This document shows, in pieces, positions 1 to 5,673 of a DNA stretch of 7,049 nt. The stretch lies in contig CAJCIF010000387.1 in assembly GCA_903970355.1 (NCBI GenBank), forward strand, positions 1-7,049. The letters are read 5' to 3'. The notes beneath the pieces were generated by a model. That model worked only from the letters and a program-made list of their open reading frames with translations. It ran no database searches and was not told where the DNA came from. The number at the start of each line of letters is the position of its first letter. The stretch's first letter is position 1. Origin of the DNA: Actinomycetota bacterium. Its GTDB lineage: Bacteria; Cyanobacteriota; Vampirovibrionia; Obscuribacterales; Obscuribacteraceae. Position numbers and translations under genes: made by a program.

Positions 1-170
1 AAAAATTTGCAGAATATGTCCCCGCCACTACGGATGGTTCGGCAGGAACCCCCGCACCACAAGCACTTCCTCCAGTGCTAAATCAGCCTGCAGAGGGCTT
101 TTCCAGTGATGATAATGCCGCACCACCCCTGAAGCCACCGGCAGATCCAATTCGTATCCACCAGGAATAA
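1..170 (+). CDS. C-terminal fragment of an unidentified Pro/Ala-rich protein
   Basis: The frame starting at position 3 is open from the window edge to a TAA at 168-170 and gives 55 residues. The visible tail starts KFAEYVPATTDG and ends DPIRIHQE. It is rich in Pro and Ala (segments such as TPAPQALPPV and APPLKPPAD) with a few acidic residues, and has no recognisable domain, cysteine or membrane segment. It looks like a disordered C-terminal tail. The start and main domain lie outside the window, so no function can be given. It is on the same strand as the next two genes but 195 nt away, so it is probably a separate unit or loosely linked. Confidence 0.6.
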   Translation, partial: KFAEYVPATTDGSAGTPAPQALPPVLNQPAEGFSSDDNAAPPLKPPADPIRIHQE

Positions 171-365
171 TTTTTCTCGCAAAATTTCAATTTATCGCTT
201 ATTATCTGCATGTCGACTTTTGACGCAAGCAGTCGGCTGAGAGCAAATTAATCGTCCGATAATGGAATTATCTAAAATTGCCTGAGATTTATATATATTT
301 CGGTTGTATTGTATATCCAAATCGGTTTTACACCCACTTGAGAACAACTCGCAAAGGCTGTTGAG
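171..365. other. AT-rich intergenic region, probable promoter zone
   Basis: This 195-nt gap between the tail gene and the small membrane protein contains no supported gene. It is AT-rich, especially around 283-320 where TA repeats occur (TATATT at 294-299, TATATC at 312-317), as expected for a promoter. However, I could not pair any of these with a good -35 box at 16-18 nt. A TTGACG at 220-225 lacks a good -10 partner. A weak stem between GTCGAC (213-218) and GTCGGC (232-237) exists, but no T-run follows, so I do not call a terminator. Confidence 0.4.
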
Positions 366-683
366 ATGTTGAGTTCAGCACCACTGATAGTACTAATCTG
401 TCTCGTCCTTGCTTTCTTGAAAGGACAGTACATTTTGTACGTGGTTTGCTTTGCGACTTTGCTTTATTGCATACGACGCCATACTTTCAAGCCGGCCCAA
501 AAGAGGGCGGCTTACCGAAAAGCAGAAACCGGCGTTGTAACCACCTTGCCAAACTCCATTCCTTTAGATGTCGTGCCGGCTGAAGCGCCCAAGACCCAGA
601 GAAATTCAATTGAAGCTTCCAATGTGGTGGCATTTCCAAACGCTACACCGCGCCCGGAAGTTCTTAATCAAAAGGTCAATTAG
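366..683 (+). CDS. Small hypothetical membrane protein (105 aa)
   Basis: I do not recognise a family. The protein has a hydrophobic N-terminal third: one stretch at about residues 5-18 (APLIVLICLVLAFL) and a second at about 21-36 (QYILYVVCFATLLYCI), separated by KG. This fits a short membrane hairpin or one long segment. A basic stop-transfer patch (RRHTFKPAQKR) follows, then a polar, Pro-rich tail of about 55 residues likely in the cytoplasm. The ATG has an acceptable ribosome binding site, AAAGG at 353-357, 8 nt upstream. Its TAG stop directly abuts the start codon of the YbjQ-domain gene, so the two are probably co-transcribed and translationally linked. The tail has no cysteine or catalytic motif. 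Confidence 0.7.
   Translation: MLSSAPLIVLICLVLAFLKGQYILYVVCFATLLYCIRRHTFKPAQKRAAYRKAETGVVTTLPNSIPLDVVPAEAPKTQRNSIEASNVVAFPNATPRPEVLNQKVN
671..676 (+). promoter_or_regulatory. Ribosome binding site deciding the TTG start at 684
   Basis: AAAGGT lies 7 nt before the TTG at 684-686, inside the end of the preceding gene. It supports TTG as the true start of the YbjQ-domain gene. The signal peptide coded immediately after this TTG is independent support; the first in-frame ATG (762-764) would remove it. Confidence 0.55.
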
Positions 684-1208
684 TTGAATAGATTCGCATG
701 GGCGACTCTTCTTTCTATTCTTGCTTTTGCCTCGCTTCCCATACAGGCAAGCGAAGAATCAATGGCGAAAGATCAGGCCAAGTATGATGCCATCAAGCCA
801 GCCGATCCCAGTTTTTTAGTAACCACCACCCTCAATATCGATGGTTGCCGCATACGCGAATACAAAGGCATCGTTCGTGGTGTTACCGTAAGACAACCGA
901 CGATCGGGCAGAGTCTCAAAGCCTCACTGAAAAGTAAAGTTGGTGGCAGGATGAGCCCATTCATCACCATGTGCGAAACTGCCAGGCAACAGGCTTATGA
1001 TGTGATGGTAGAAAGAGCAAAAACGTTGGGTGCCAATGCCGTTGTTGGATTTGCCTATGACAGCTCATCCTTTAGCAGTGACGATGATGTCGGCACCGAA
1101 GTTGTCTGCTATGGAACAGCCGTAATTCTGGAACCATTGACTAATGTCATAGTTGAACCTAAATCGTACGGCAGCAGCAACAACCCCGTGCCGGAATTGC
1201 GGCATTAA
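684..1208 (+). CDS. Exported YbjQ/UPF0145-domain protein
   Basis: The protein has 174 residues. Residues 1-22 form a typical Sec signal peptide: a basic start (MNR), a hydrophobic core (WATLLSILAFASLPI) and a likely cleavage site after IQA before SEES. There is no lipobox cysteine. Residues about 43-151 match the YbjQ/UPF0145 (PF01906) pattern as seen in E. coli YbjQ: a strand with TTTLNIDG, then EYKGIVRGVTV, a VGGR turn, a helix of the type ARQQAYDVMVERAKTLGANAVVG, and a closing YGTAVIL strand. The family is annotated as putative heavy-metal-binding, but its biochemical role is not established. Cysteines are C55, C97 and C142. Most family members I know lack an export signal, so periplasmic or secreted location is the unusual point. 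It starts at TTG right after the upstream stop and ends 22 nt from the convergent ftsI stop. Confidence 0.8.
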   Translation: MNRFAWATLLSILAFASLPIQASEESMAKDQAKYDAIKPADPSFLVTTTLNIDGCRIREYKGIVRGVTVRQPTIGQSLKASLKSKVGGRMSPFITMCETARQQAYDVMVERAKTLGANAVVGFAYDSSSFSSDDDVGTEVVCYGTAVILEPLTNVIVEPKSYGSSNNPVPELRH

Positions 1209-1218
1209 TAAATTTATT
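1189..1218 (+). terminator. Weak terminator-like hairpin and palindrome between convergent genes
   Basis: A 5-bp stem TGCCG/CGGCA (1189-1193 and 1200-1204, 6-nt loop) overlaps the end of the YbjQ-domain gene and is followed by AT-rich sequence. That sequence includes a perfect 12-nt palindrome AATAAATTTATT at 1207-1218. There is no uninterrupted T-run, so this is at best a weak plus-strand terminator. In the minus direction nothing T-rich follows the GC stem. Confidence 0.25.
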
Positions 1219-1230
1219 GAGCTTGCCAAT

Positions 1231-3108
1231 CTATTGAGTGTGGAGGGCCGGCTTCTTATCGGTAGCTGCCACCTGTTCCTCAGCATACTTAATAGATGGT
1301 GGCTGTTCTTGCTTTGTATGGGATGCCATTTTGGCTTTATTCAATTTGGGATCGGTCGGTTGGCTGGGCGGAATTCCTAAATAGCGCGCTGACTCAATAG
1401 CAATTGCATTGAAAACAGGACCTGCCACCGTGTTACCCCAACGTCCGTCAGTTTGCGGACTGTCAACAACAACGAGGCAAAGAAGCTGAGGAGCATCAGC
1501 AGGAAGAAATCCGATGAATGATGCAATAGTCTGGCCGGCCAAATAACCGTGTTTGCCATTCGCTCCGGTTTTTTGAGCAGTGCCGGTTTTGCCGGCGACA
1601 CGATAACCTGGCACCTTCCCGGCTATCTGCGATCCCATTGCAATATTGTCGGCCAGCAAAGAGCGAATCAACTTAGCAGTATCGGCGTTGATCACCGTAT
1701 GATGTTTCGGTTCGGTCCATTTTTCCGTGACACCAGTCCTGGGGTCATAAATGCGGCGAATAACGTGCGGTTGCACCCAAATTCCATCATTAGCAACCGC
1801 TCCGATCGCGGCTGCCAATTGCAGTGGTGTCAGGGCAATTGCACCTTGTCCAAAACCAGTTGTTGCTGAATCGATCGGCTTCCAATGTTTGTCGTTCAAC
1901 AAAAGCCCGGCAGATTCTCCGGAGAGATCAACACCAGTCAGTGAGCCCACTCCGAACTCCTGCAGTTTGTCGTGAAACTGTTTTGGCGTCATAGTAAGAG
2001 CAACTTGCGCGGCAGCGACGTTGCTGGAGTGAATAAACAAGTGCAAAAGATCCAACGTGCCATGCGCACCATCGTGGTTGTGGACGGAGCGATTACCAAC
2101 CCGCAAAGTGCCGGCATCGTAAAAGGTAGAGTTCGGTTTGATGGTGCCAAGATCAAGACCGGAAGCAACCGTCAATATTTTAAAAGTGGAACCGGGCTGG
2201 TAGACATCGACCATCGACCAATTCTTGGTGATGGCAAATGGATATTTGGAGTAATCATTGGGATCGTAGGGCGGATAATTTGCCCAGGCGAGTATCTCGC
2301 CATTGGAAGGATCGGTAATGATGGCAGATGCTCGTTGGGCGTGGGAATGGCGTGCCATCGCATTTAGTTCGCGCTCGGCAAGATGCTGCAGATAATTATC
2401 TATTGTCAGTTCGACGTGCCGCCCCAGGGGTGGTGTTATGTCCCAGGCCTGCGTGCCGCGTGATACCAAAATAGTATGGCCGCGTCCGTCCAATTCGGGT
2501 TTGGCAATATCGCCTGTATCTTTGAGCATCCCTTCTTGTGATTGCTCAATACCGCCCTGCCCGCGTGTATCCACATTGACATAGCCAAGCAGATGAGCAG
2601 CAAGCTGGCCTTCGGGATAGTGCCTGAATGGTCTGGGAGTAATATCGATACCGGCCCAATTGAGAGCTTGAATTTCATCAGCGGCGGAACGCTCTAAATG
2701 GAGGGCGATCGTCACAACCGGAAATCCAGCCGTCAACAACTTATATACTTTCTGGGTGTCCTGGTGCGTAATACGGGCCAAAACCTCGCTCGCCTTTTCC
2801 GGACCAGCCTTCAATAATTCCGGATGGACATAGACATCATATCTAGTGGTATCAATTGCCAGGGGCAGGCCCTTGCGATCGGTGATCGCACCACGGTGCA
2901 CCAGCAAGTTGCTTTGTTGACGCTGATCGAGTGCCTTTTTGGTTAAATCGCCACCCTTCATCATTTGCAGATAATAGAGGCGCCCGAAAACAAGCACGAA
3001 AGCGAACATGAGGAAGGCTTGAAACGCTCTCAACCGCCAGAGTGGTGAACGGGGTTTGCGAGCCCGCCGCCGACGATATGTCATGGGATATTCAAGAGAC
3101 GTGTTCAA
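1231..3108 (-). CDS. ftsI: Class B penicillin-binding protein, septal transpeptidase PBP3
   Basis: This 625-residue protein cross-links peptidoglycan stem peptides at the division septum on the outer face of the inner membrane. A basic N-terminus (YRRRRARKPR) precedes a single membrane anchor at about residues 29-48. The class B PBP N-terminal motif RGAITDRKGLPLA is at 72-84. The transpeptidase domain carries all three active-site motifs: STFK at 307-310 with nucleophile S307, SSN at 361-363, and KTGT at 507-510. About 45 low-complexity residues rich in Lys, Gln and Pro end the protein; there are no PASTA domains. It is the last gene of the rsmH-ftsL-ftsI run. The start is uncertain: TTG at 3108 lies 18 nt after the ftsL-like stop, and an in-frame ATG at 3084 (M9) is equally possible. 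Neither has a clear ribosome binding site, which suggests coupled translation. Position after rsmH and an FtsL-like gene favours FtsI over the elongation enzyme PBP2. Confidence 0.93.
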   Translation of the reverse strand: MNTSLEYPMTYRRRRARKPRSPLWRLRAFQAFLMFAFVLVFGRLYYLQMMKGGDLTKKALDQRQQSNLLVHRGAITDRKGLPLAIDTTRYDVYVHPELLKAGPEKASEVLARITHQDTQKVYKLLTAGFPVVTIALHLERSAADEIQALNWAGIDITPRPFRHYPEGQLAAHLLGYVNVDTRGQGGIEQSQEGMLKDTGDIAKPELDGRGHTILVSRGTQAWDITPPLGRHVELTIDNYLQHLAERELNAMARHSHAQRASAIITDPSNGEILAWANYPPYDPNDYSKYPFAITKNWSMVDVYQPGSTFKILTVASGLDLGTIKPNSTFYDAGTLRVGNRSVHNHDGAHGTLDLLHLFIHSSNVAAAQVALTMTPKQFHDKLQEFGVGSLTGVDLSGESAGLLLNDKHWKPIDSATTGFGQGAIALTPLQLAAAIGAVANDGIWVQPHVIRRIYDPRTGVTEKWTEPKHHTVINADTAKLIRSLLADNIAMGSQIAGKVPGYRVAGKTGTAQKTGANGKHGYLAGQTIASFIGFLPADAPQLLCLVVVDSPQTDGRWGNTVAGPVFNAIAIESARYLGIPPSQPTDPKLNKAKMASHTKQEQPPSIKYAEEQVAATDKKPALHTQ

Positions 3109-3126
3109 ATGCGGACCGAGGAGACT

Positions 3127-3687
3127 TTAGTAGCCTGACATGATCGGCAGGTGGTGGCGACTTGGTTTGAAAGCTTTTGCTTTAGGAACTGCTGTTTCTG
3201 GAGCAATAACTACTTGTTCCGGCAATTGCAGACCCTGGCGAGCTGGGCAACTTTGCTGAAGGGAATCATAAGCAACTGTCTTCAACAGCTTGGCAGAAAG
3301 CTCTGAGTTTTCTTCGCTCAAGCGGCGACCCTGCTCTTGCTGTCTGGTAACGTCATGTGTGACCGCTACATCTAAGCCATAACCTAAAACTGCTAATCCG
3401 CACATTCCGAATAATACGGTTTGCAGAATGCGATTGATGCGCACCGTCAATGGAGCGGTGCGGGTAGAACGGCCAGGTACCGTAGGTGGTGCAACCGGTT
3501 CTACGATCGGACGACGATTGCTCAGTTCATCCCGATGAAATTCCGGCAAACTAACAACGTTCAAACCGGCTGGATGCTGCGCTGGGCTGTGACGCGCCGT
3601 CTTGACCAGCTGTTCGCGCGCTTTCGCTTCGGCGCTGCCAAACAGAATCTCTTCGCTGAGCTCACGTTTCGTAAGCGTACTCGCCAT
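3127..3687 (-). CDS. ftsL: FtsL-like division protein
   Basis: Sequence similarity to FtsL is weak, as is usual for this family; the call rests on topology and position. The 186 residues comprise a long polar, Pro-containing cytoplasmic segment (1-86), one membrane helix at about 87-109 (ILQTVLFGMCGLAVLGYGLDVAV), and a charged coiled-coil-like stretch at about 112-145 (TRQQEQGRRLSEENSELSAK). A GLQLPEQVVIAP segment at 152-163 resembles the region that follows the FtsL/DivIC coiled coil. FtsL with FtsB and FtsQ scaffolds and activates the FtsW-FtsI septal synthase. The gene sits exactly where ftsL sits in classical division clusters, 21 nt after rsmH and 18 nt before ftsI. ATG is preceded by GGGAG (3694-3698) at a 6-nt spacing. 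The N-terminal extension is much longer than the roughly 37 residues of E. coli FtsL. Confidence 0.75.
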   Translation of the reverse strand: MASTLTKRELSEEILFGSAEAKAREQLVKTARHSPAQHPAGLNVVSLPEFHRDELSNRRPIVEPVAPPTVPGRSTRTAPLTVRINRILQTVLFGMCGLAVLGYGLDVAVTHDVTRQQEQGRRLSEENSELSAKLLKTVAYDSLQQSCPARQGLQLPEQVVIAPETAVPKAKAFKPSRHHLPIMSGY

Positions 3688-3693
3688 TCGTTA

Positions 3694-3698
3694 CTCCC
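3694..3698 (-). promoter_or_regulatory. Ribosome binding site of the ftsL-like gene
   Basis: On the minus strand GGGAG lies 6 nt before the ATG at 3687, in the short gap after the rsmH stop. It is a strong signal and supports independent initiation at this ATG. Confidence 0.6.
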
Positions 3699-3708
3699 AT
3701 CTAAAAAA

Positions 3709-4698
3709 TTAGGGCAACTTTTCCCCCGCCCGTAGTTTAGCACTACGGCTACGTATATTGGCAAGAACTTCTTTCTCGTCTGCGCAATATGGTTTGCGGT
3801 TTATTATCAGTAATCGCGGTTTCTTATTGCAGGTACATACCGGCTGACGAGGCGGACATATACATTTGGATGCTTGCAGCCTGAAAAAATCCTTAACCAG
3901 ACGGTCTTCCAGGCTATGAAATGTGATAACCACCAAACGCCCCTCGGGCTCTAGGAGATCACAAGCTTGTTGCAGAAACAAGTTTAAACTATCTAACTCT
4001 GAGTTAACTTCTATTCTCAACGCTTGAAAAGTGCGAGTGGCTGGATGCGTGGAAACAGCCCCTGGTGACCCTTTTCCGCGCCCACGCCGGCCATGCGGTC
4101 TGTGAAAATGTGAAGCTCTTGCAACAACATTTGCAAGTTCAGAAGTGGTGTGTATCGGCCTGGCATTTACGATGGCACGCGCAATACGGCGGCTGTTTCT
4201 GTCCTCACCATATTTGTAAATGATATTGGCTAAATCAGTCTCGGAGAGCTCATTTACGAGTTGATCGGCATTGAGCGCCTGAGTAGGGTCCATGCGCATA
4301 TCGAGCGGCCCGTCTCTTGTAAAGCTGAAACCACGGGTGGGGTCATCGACCTGCATGGACGAAACGCCCAGGTCCGCTAATATGCCACCGGATACAGTGT
4401 TGATACCAAGTTCGGTGATGACGCTTGACAAGTTGCCAAAATCAGCGTGTACAAAGCTAGTGTTCGGTTGCGTGTTTTTCTTTTCGAGGGCGCGCAGACT
4501 GTTGAGATCTCTGTCAATGGCAATGAGCCGGCCTGACTGTTTGAGCTGCTCAGCAATCAAACCGAGGTGCCCACCACCACCAGCGGTAGCATCAACATAA
4601 GTTAAACCAGGTCGAACGTTGAGGAGTTCGACAGCTTTATCAAGCAAAACCGGTACATGCTCGGACTGTAAAAAATCGTCCTGCGTGCTTGAAGTCAC
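3709..4698 (-). CDS. rsmH: 16S rRNA m4C1402 N4-methyltransferase RsmH (MraW)
   Basis: RsmH transfers a methyl group from S-adenosylmethionine to the N4 of C1402 in the decoding centre of 16S rRNA. At 329 residues it is near the family norm. Diagnostic motifs are all present: HVPVLLDKAVELL near the N-terminus, the SAM-binding loop DATAGGGGHL (36-45), IDRD (61-64), ADLGVSS (108-114), GFSFTRDGPLDMRMD (123-137), ATRTFQALRIEVN (220-232) and ITFHSLEDR (258-266). A C-terminal CxC...CxC cluster follows (C279, C281, C288, C290), as in many family members. The start is GTG at 4698, backed by AAAGGG 5 nt upstream. It lies 13 nt after the zinc-ribbon gene and 21 nt before the ftsL-like gene, so it is in the middle of one operon. 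The usual upstream partner mraZ is absent from this window. Confidence 0.97.
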   Translation of the reverse strand: MTSSTQDDFLQSEHVPVLLDKAVELLNVRPGLTYVDATAGGGGHLGLIAEQLKQSGRLIAIDRDLNSLRALEKKNTQPNTSFVHADFGNLSSVITELGINTVSGGILADLGVSSMQVDDPTRGFSFTRDGPLDMRMDPTQALNADQLVNELSETDLANIIYKYGEDRNSRRIARAIVNARPIHTTSELANVVARASHFHRPHGRRGRGKGSPGAVSTHPATRTFQALRIEVNSELDSLNLFLQQACDLLEPEGRLVVITFHSLEDRLVKDFFRLQASKCICPPRQPVCTCNKKPRLLIINRKPYCADEKEVLANIRSRSAKLRAGEKLP

Positions 4699-4703
4699 TC
4701 GTG

Positions 4704-4709
4704 CCCTTT
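4704..4709 (-). promoter_or_regulatory. Ribosome binding site deciding the GTG start of rsmH
   Basis: AAAGGG on the minus strand ends 5 nt before the GTG at 4698, in the 13-nt gap after the zinc-ribbon stop codon. It supports GTG as the start and fits the normal N-terminal length before the HVPVLL motif. Confidence 0.6.
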
Positions 4710-4711
4710 GT

Positions 4712-5218
4712 TTAGTGGCGCCGGGCTCTTCTTCGCGATCCTAGATCAAAGTCCCAGCACAGGAGGTAAATGAACTGAACAGTCATTAAACCAACCAGTG
4801 CCGTCATAAGCAAGGGACTGCACCATTCTGGACGATCGTGCCAGAGGAATGTCGTTGACAAGTGCAGCATCACAATAGGCATAAGGAACGCCGCTGTAAT
4901 CGCCAACAATTGGTTGGTTGTAGCGGTCGTTCCGGCCCAGTGCCAGCGCAAGCCATCCCACCAAAATGTGGGGGCCACTTTCGAACCCATCCGGTTTGCG
5001 GGGTTCAGTAGTCTGCCACCACGAAGGGGCACGAAACTGCGTTCGCAACCGTTACATTTAAAGGTTTCCGTATGCCCAAAGGGCTCTAATATCCCGCAGC
5101 TACACCGTGGACACGGATAAGTCTGGCTGAGTGCAATTACTTGCTGTTGAAATGTTAGTGCTTGATAGGATTGGTTTTGATTGAACATTTTTTTCAGCCC
5201 GGTGAGATAGGGAGACAC
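4712..5218 (-). CDS. Zinc-ribbon protein with two membrane helices, unknown function
   Basis: I cannot assign a named family. The 168 residues begin with a soluble part holding a four-cysteine zinc ribbon, CPRC (36-39, with an extra C41) and CNGC (55-58), of the TFIIB/rubredoxin-knuckle type. A block that looks conserved follows: FVPLRGGRLLNPANRMG, then WWDGLRWHWAGTT (about 86-98). Two membrane segments lie at about 102-126 and 134-155, and the protein ends with a very basic tail (SRRRARRH). With both ends likely cytoplasmic, it would be a membrane-tethered cytoplasmic metal-binding module. It opens the rsmH-ftsL-ftsI operon, 13 nt before rsmH, where mraZ is common. That suggests a link to division or envelope growth, which is inference only. 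The start is GTG at 5218 without its own ribosome binding site, or ATG at 5188 (M11). Confidence 0.8.
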   Translation of the reverse strand: MSPYLTGLKKMFNQNQSYQALTFQQQVIALSQTYPCPRCSCGILEPFGHTETFKCNGCERSFVPLRGGRLLNPANRMGSKVAPTFWWDGLRWHWAGTTATTNQLLAITAAFLMPIVMLHLSTTFLWHDRPEWCSPLLMTALVGLMTVQFIYLLCWDFDLGSRRRARRH

Positions 5219-5220
5219 GT

Positions 5221-5241
5221 TTAAGCCAAGGAAGCACTCAT
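5221..5241 (-). CDS. Possible seven-codon leader ORF (MSASLA)
   Basis: On the minus strand an ATG at 5241 is preceded by GGGGGAAG with 6 nt spacing, the strongest ribosome binding site in this intergenic region. The ORF codes for only six residues (MSASLA) before a TAA at 5223-5221. The stop is 2 nt from the GTG of the zinc-ribbon gene, which has no site of its own, so ribosomes could re-initiate there. A frameshift or sequencing error that would join the two is possible. A peptide this short cannot be proved from one sequence. Confidence 0.3.
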   Translation of the reverse strand: MSASLA

Positions 5242-5252
5242 CGATTGCTTCC
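5230..5252 (-). promoter_or_regulatory. Leader hairpin covering the ribosome binding site upstream of the zinc-ribbon/rsmH operon
   Basis: GGAAGCA (5230-5236) and TGCTTCC (5246-5252) form a perfect 7-bp stem with a 9-nt loop. In the minus-strand transcript the 5' arm overlaps the purine-rich GGGGGAAG ribosome binding site. The ATG of the short leader ORF lies in the loop. No T-run follows, so it is not a terminator; partial masking of translation initiation is the more natural reading, but function is inferred. Confidence 0.4.
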
Positions 5253-5593
5253 CCCTGCTATGAGCCCGGTTCGAACAACGCACGAGGAAAGTTCGTTATT
5301 CGCAATTCCCAGACATTGGTTTAATACCCGCGGTTGTCATAGAAGTCCCTGGGAAAAATAAAGTTTTTCGCAAAATTAATGAAACCGATCCTCATGACAG
5401 CCCGTGCCTGAGCCACTAAAATGCTCTATTTTCCTCACAGAGAGACACTTTTCAGCAATTTCTGTTTTCCGAACCCTGCGTTCACTTAAATCAGCCGCTG
5501 AACCCATTTTGTTTTCTGCAATACCGCATCAAATGAGTTCTTAGAGAAATGCAAGAGGGCAAACTTAAGAAGAAACCCTGAGAACCTGTAAAT
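5253..5593. other. Divergent intergenic region without a recognised gene
   Basis: These 341 nt separate the zinc-ribbon/rsmH operon from the dapF unit. I see no open frame with a credible start and no tRNA, RNase P RNA, tmRNA or 6S RNA that holds up. Minor structures are an A/T stem GAAAAA/TTTTTC around 5353-5369, the near-palindrome TCAGC-C-GCTGA around 5491-5501, and spaced TTCTTA/TAAGAA arms around 5537-5571. The promoter of the minus-strand operon should lie here, but no good -35/-10 pair was found on that strand. Confidence 0.4.
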
Positions 5594-5623
5594 TAGACCT
5601 TGTCAAGCTCGAACAGCTATAAT
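5594..5623 (+). promoter_or_regulatory. Candidate sigma-70-type promoter for dapF-ftsQ
   Basis: A perfect TATAAT (5618-5623) lies 18 nt downstream of TAGACC (5594-5599), which matches four of six bases of the -35 consensus. Transcription would begin near 5630, giving a leader of about 44 nt before the TTG at 5674. The alternative -35, TTGTCA at 5600-5605, is only 12 nt from the -10, which is too close. Confidence 0.5.
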
Positions 5624-5673
5624 TTCTGACGGTTCGTGAGAATCGGTAACTGCGCATTCGGCGGCATTGGGCC

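Noticed and set aside
213..237. GTCGAC/GTCGGC stem as a terminator for the left-edge gene
   Set aside because: It has only six pairs including a wobble, a 14-nt loop, and no following T-run.
1153..1380. Plus-strand open frame of 75 codons over the ends of the YbjQ-domain gene and ftsI
   Set aside because: It overlaps two well-supported genes, shows no family features, and has no good ribosome binding site.
1972..2367. Plus-strand open frame of 131 codons opposite ftsI
   Set aside because: It lies entirely antisense to the transpeptidase domain of ftsI, whose SxxK, SxN and KTG motifs make the minus strand the coding one.
4746..5048. Minus-strand 100-codon frame overlapping the zinc-ribbon gene
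   Set aside because: It lies in another frame inside a gene with clear zinc-ribbon cysteines and membrane helices, so it is a shadow frame.
5261..5285. GGTTCGAA-like motif suggesting a tRNA T-arm
   Set aside because: On neither strand do the five bases flanking the TTCGAAC loop pair, and no acceptor stem or anticodon arm of the right spacing is present.
5281..5300. GAGGAAAGTTCG resembling the conserved P4-region segment of RNase P RNA
   Set aside because: The match stops after a few bases, and the partner conserved segment (ACAGAAA...GACCGCC type) is not found downstream.
5350..5372. GAAAAA/TTTTTC stem as an intrinsic terminator
   Set aside because: The stem is almost entirely A/T with a 5-nt loop, has no GC core, and lies in a divergent region where no gene ends.
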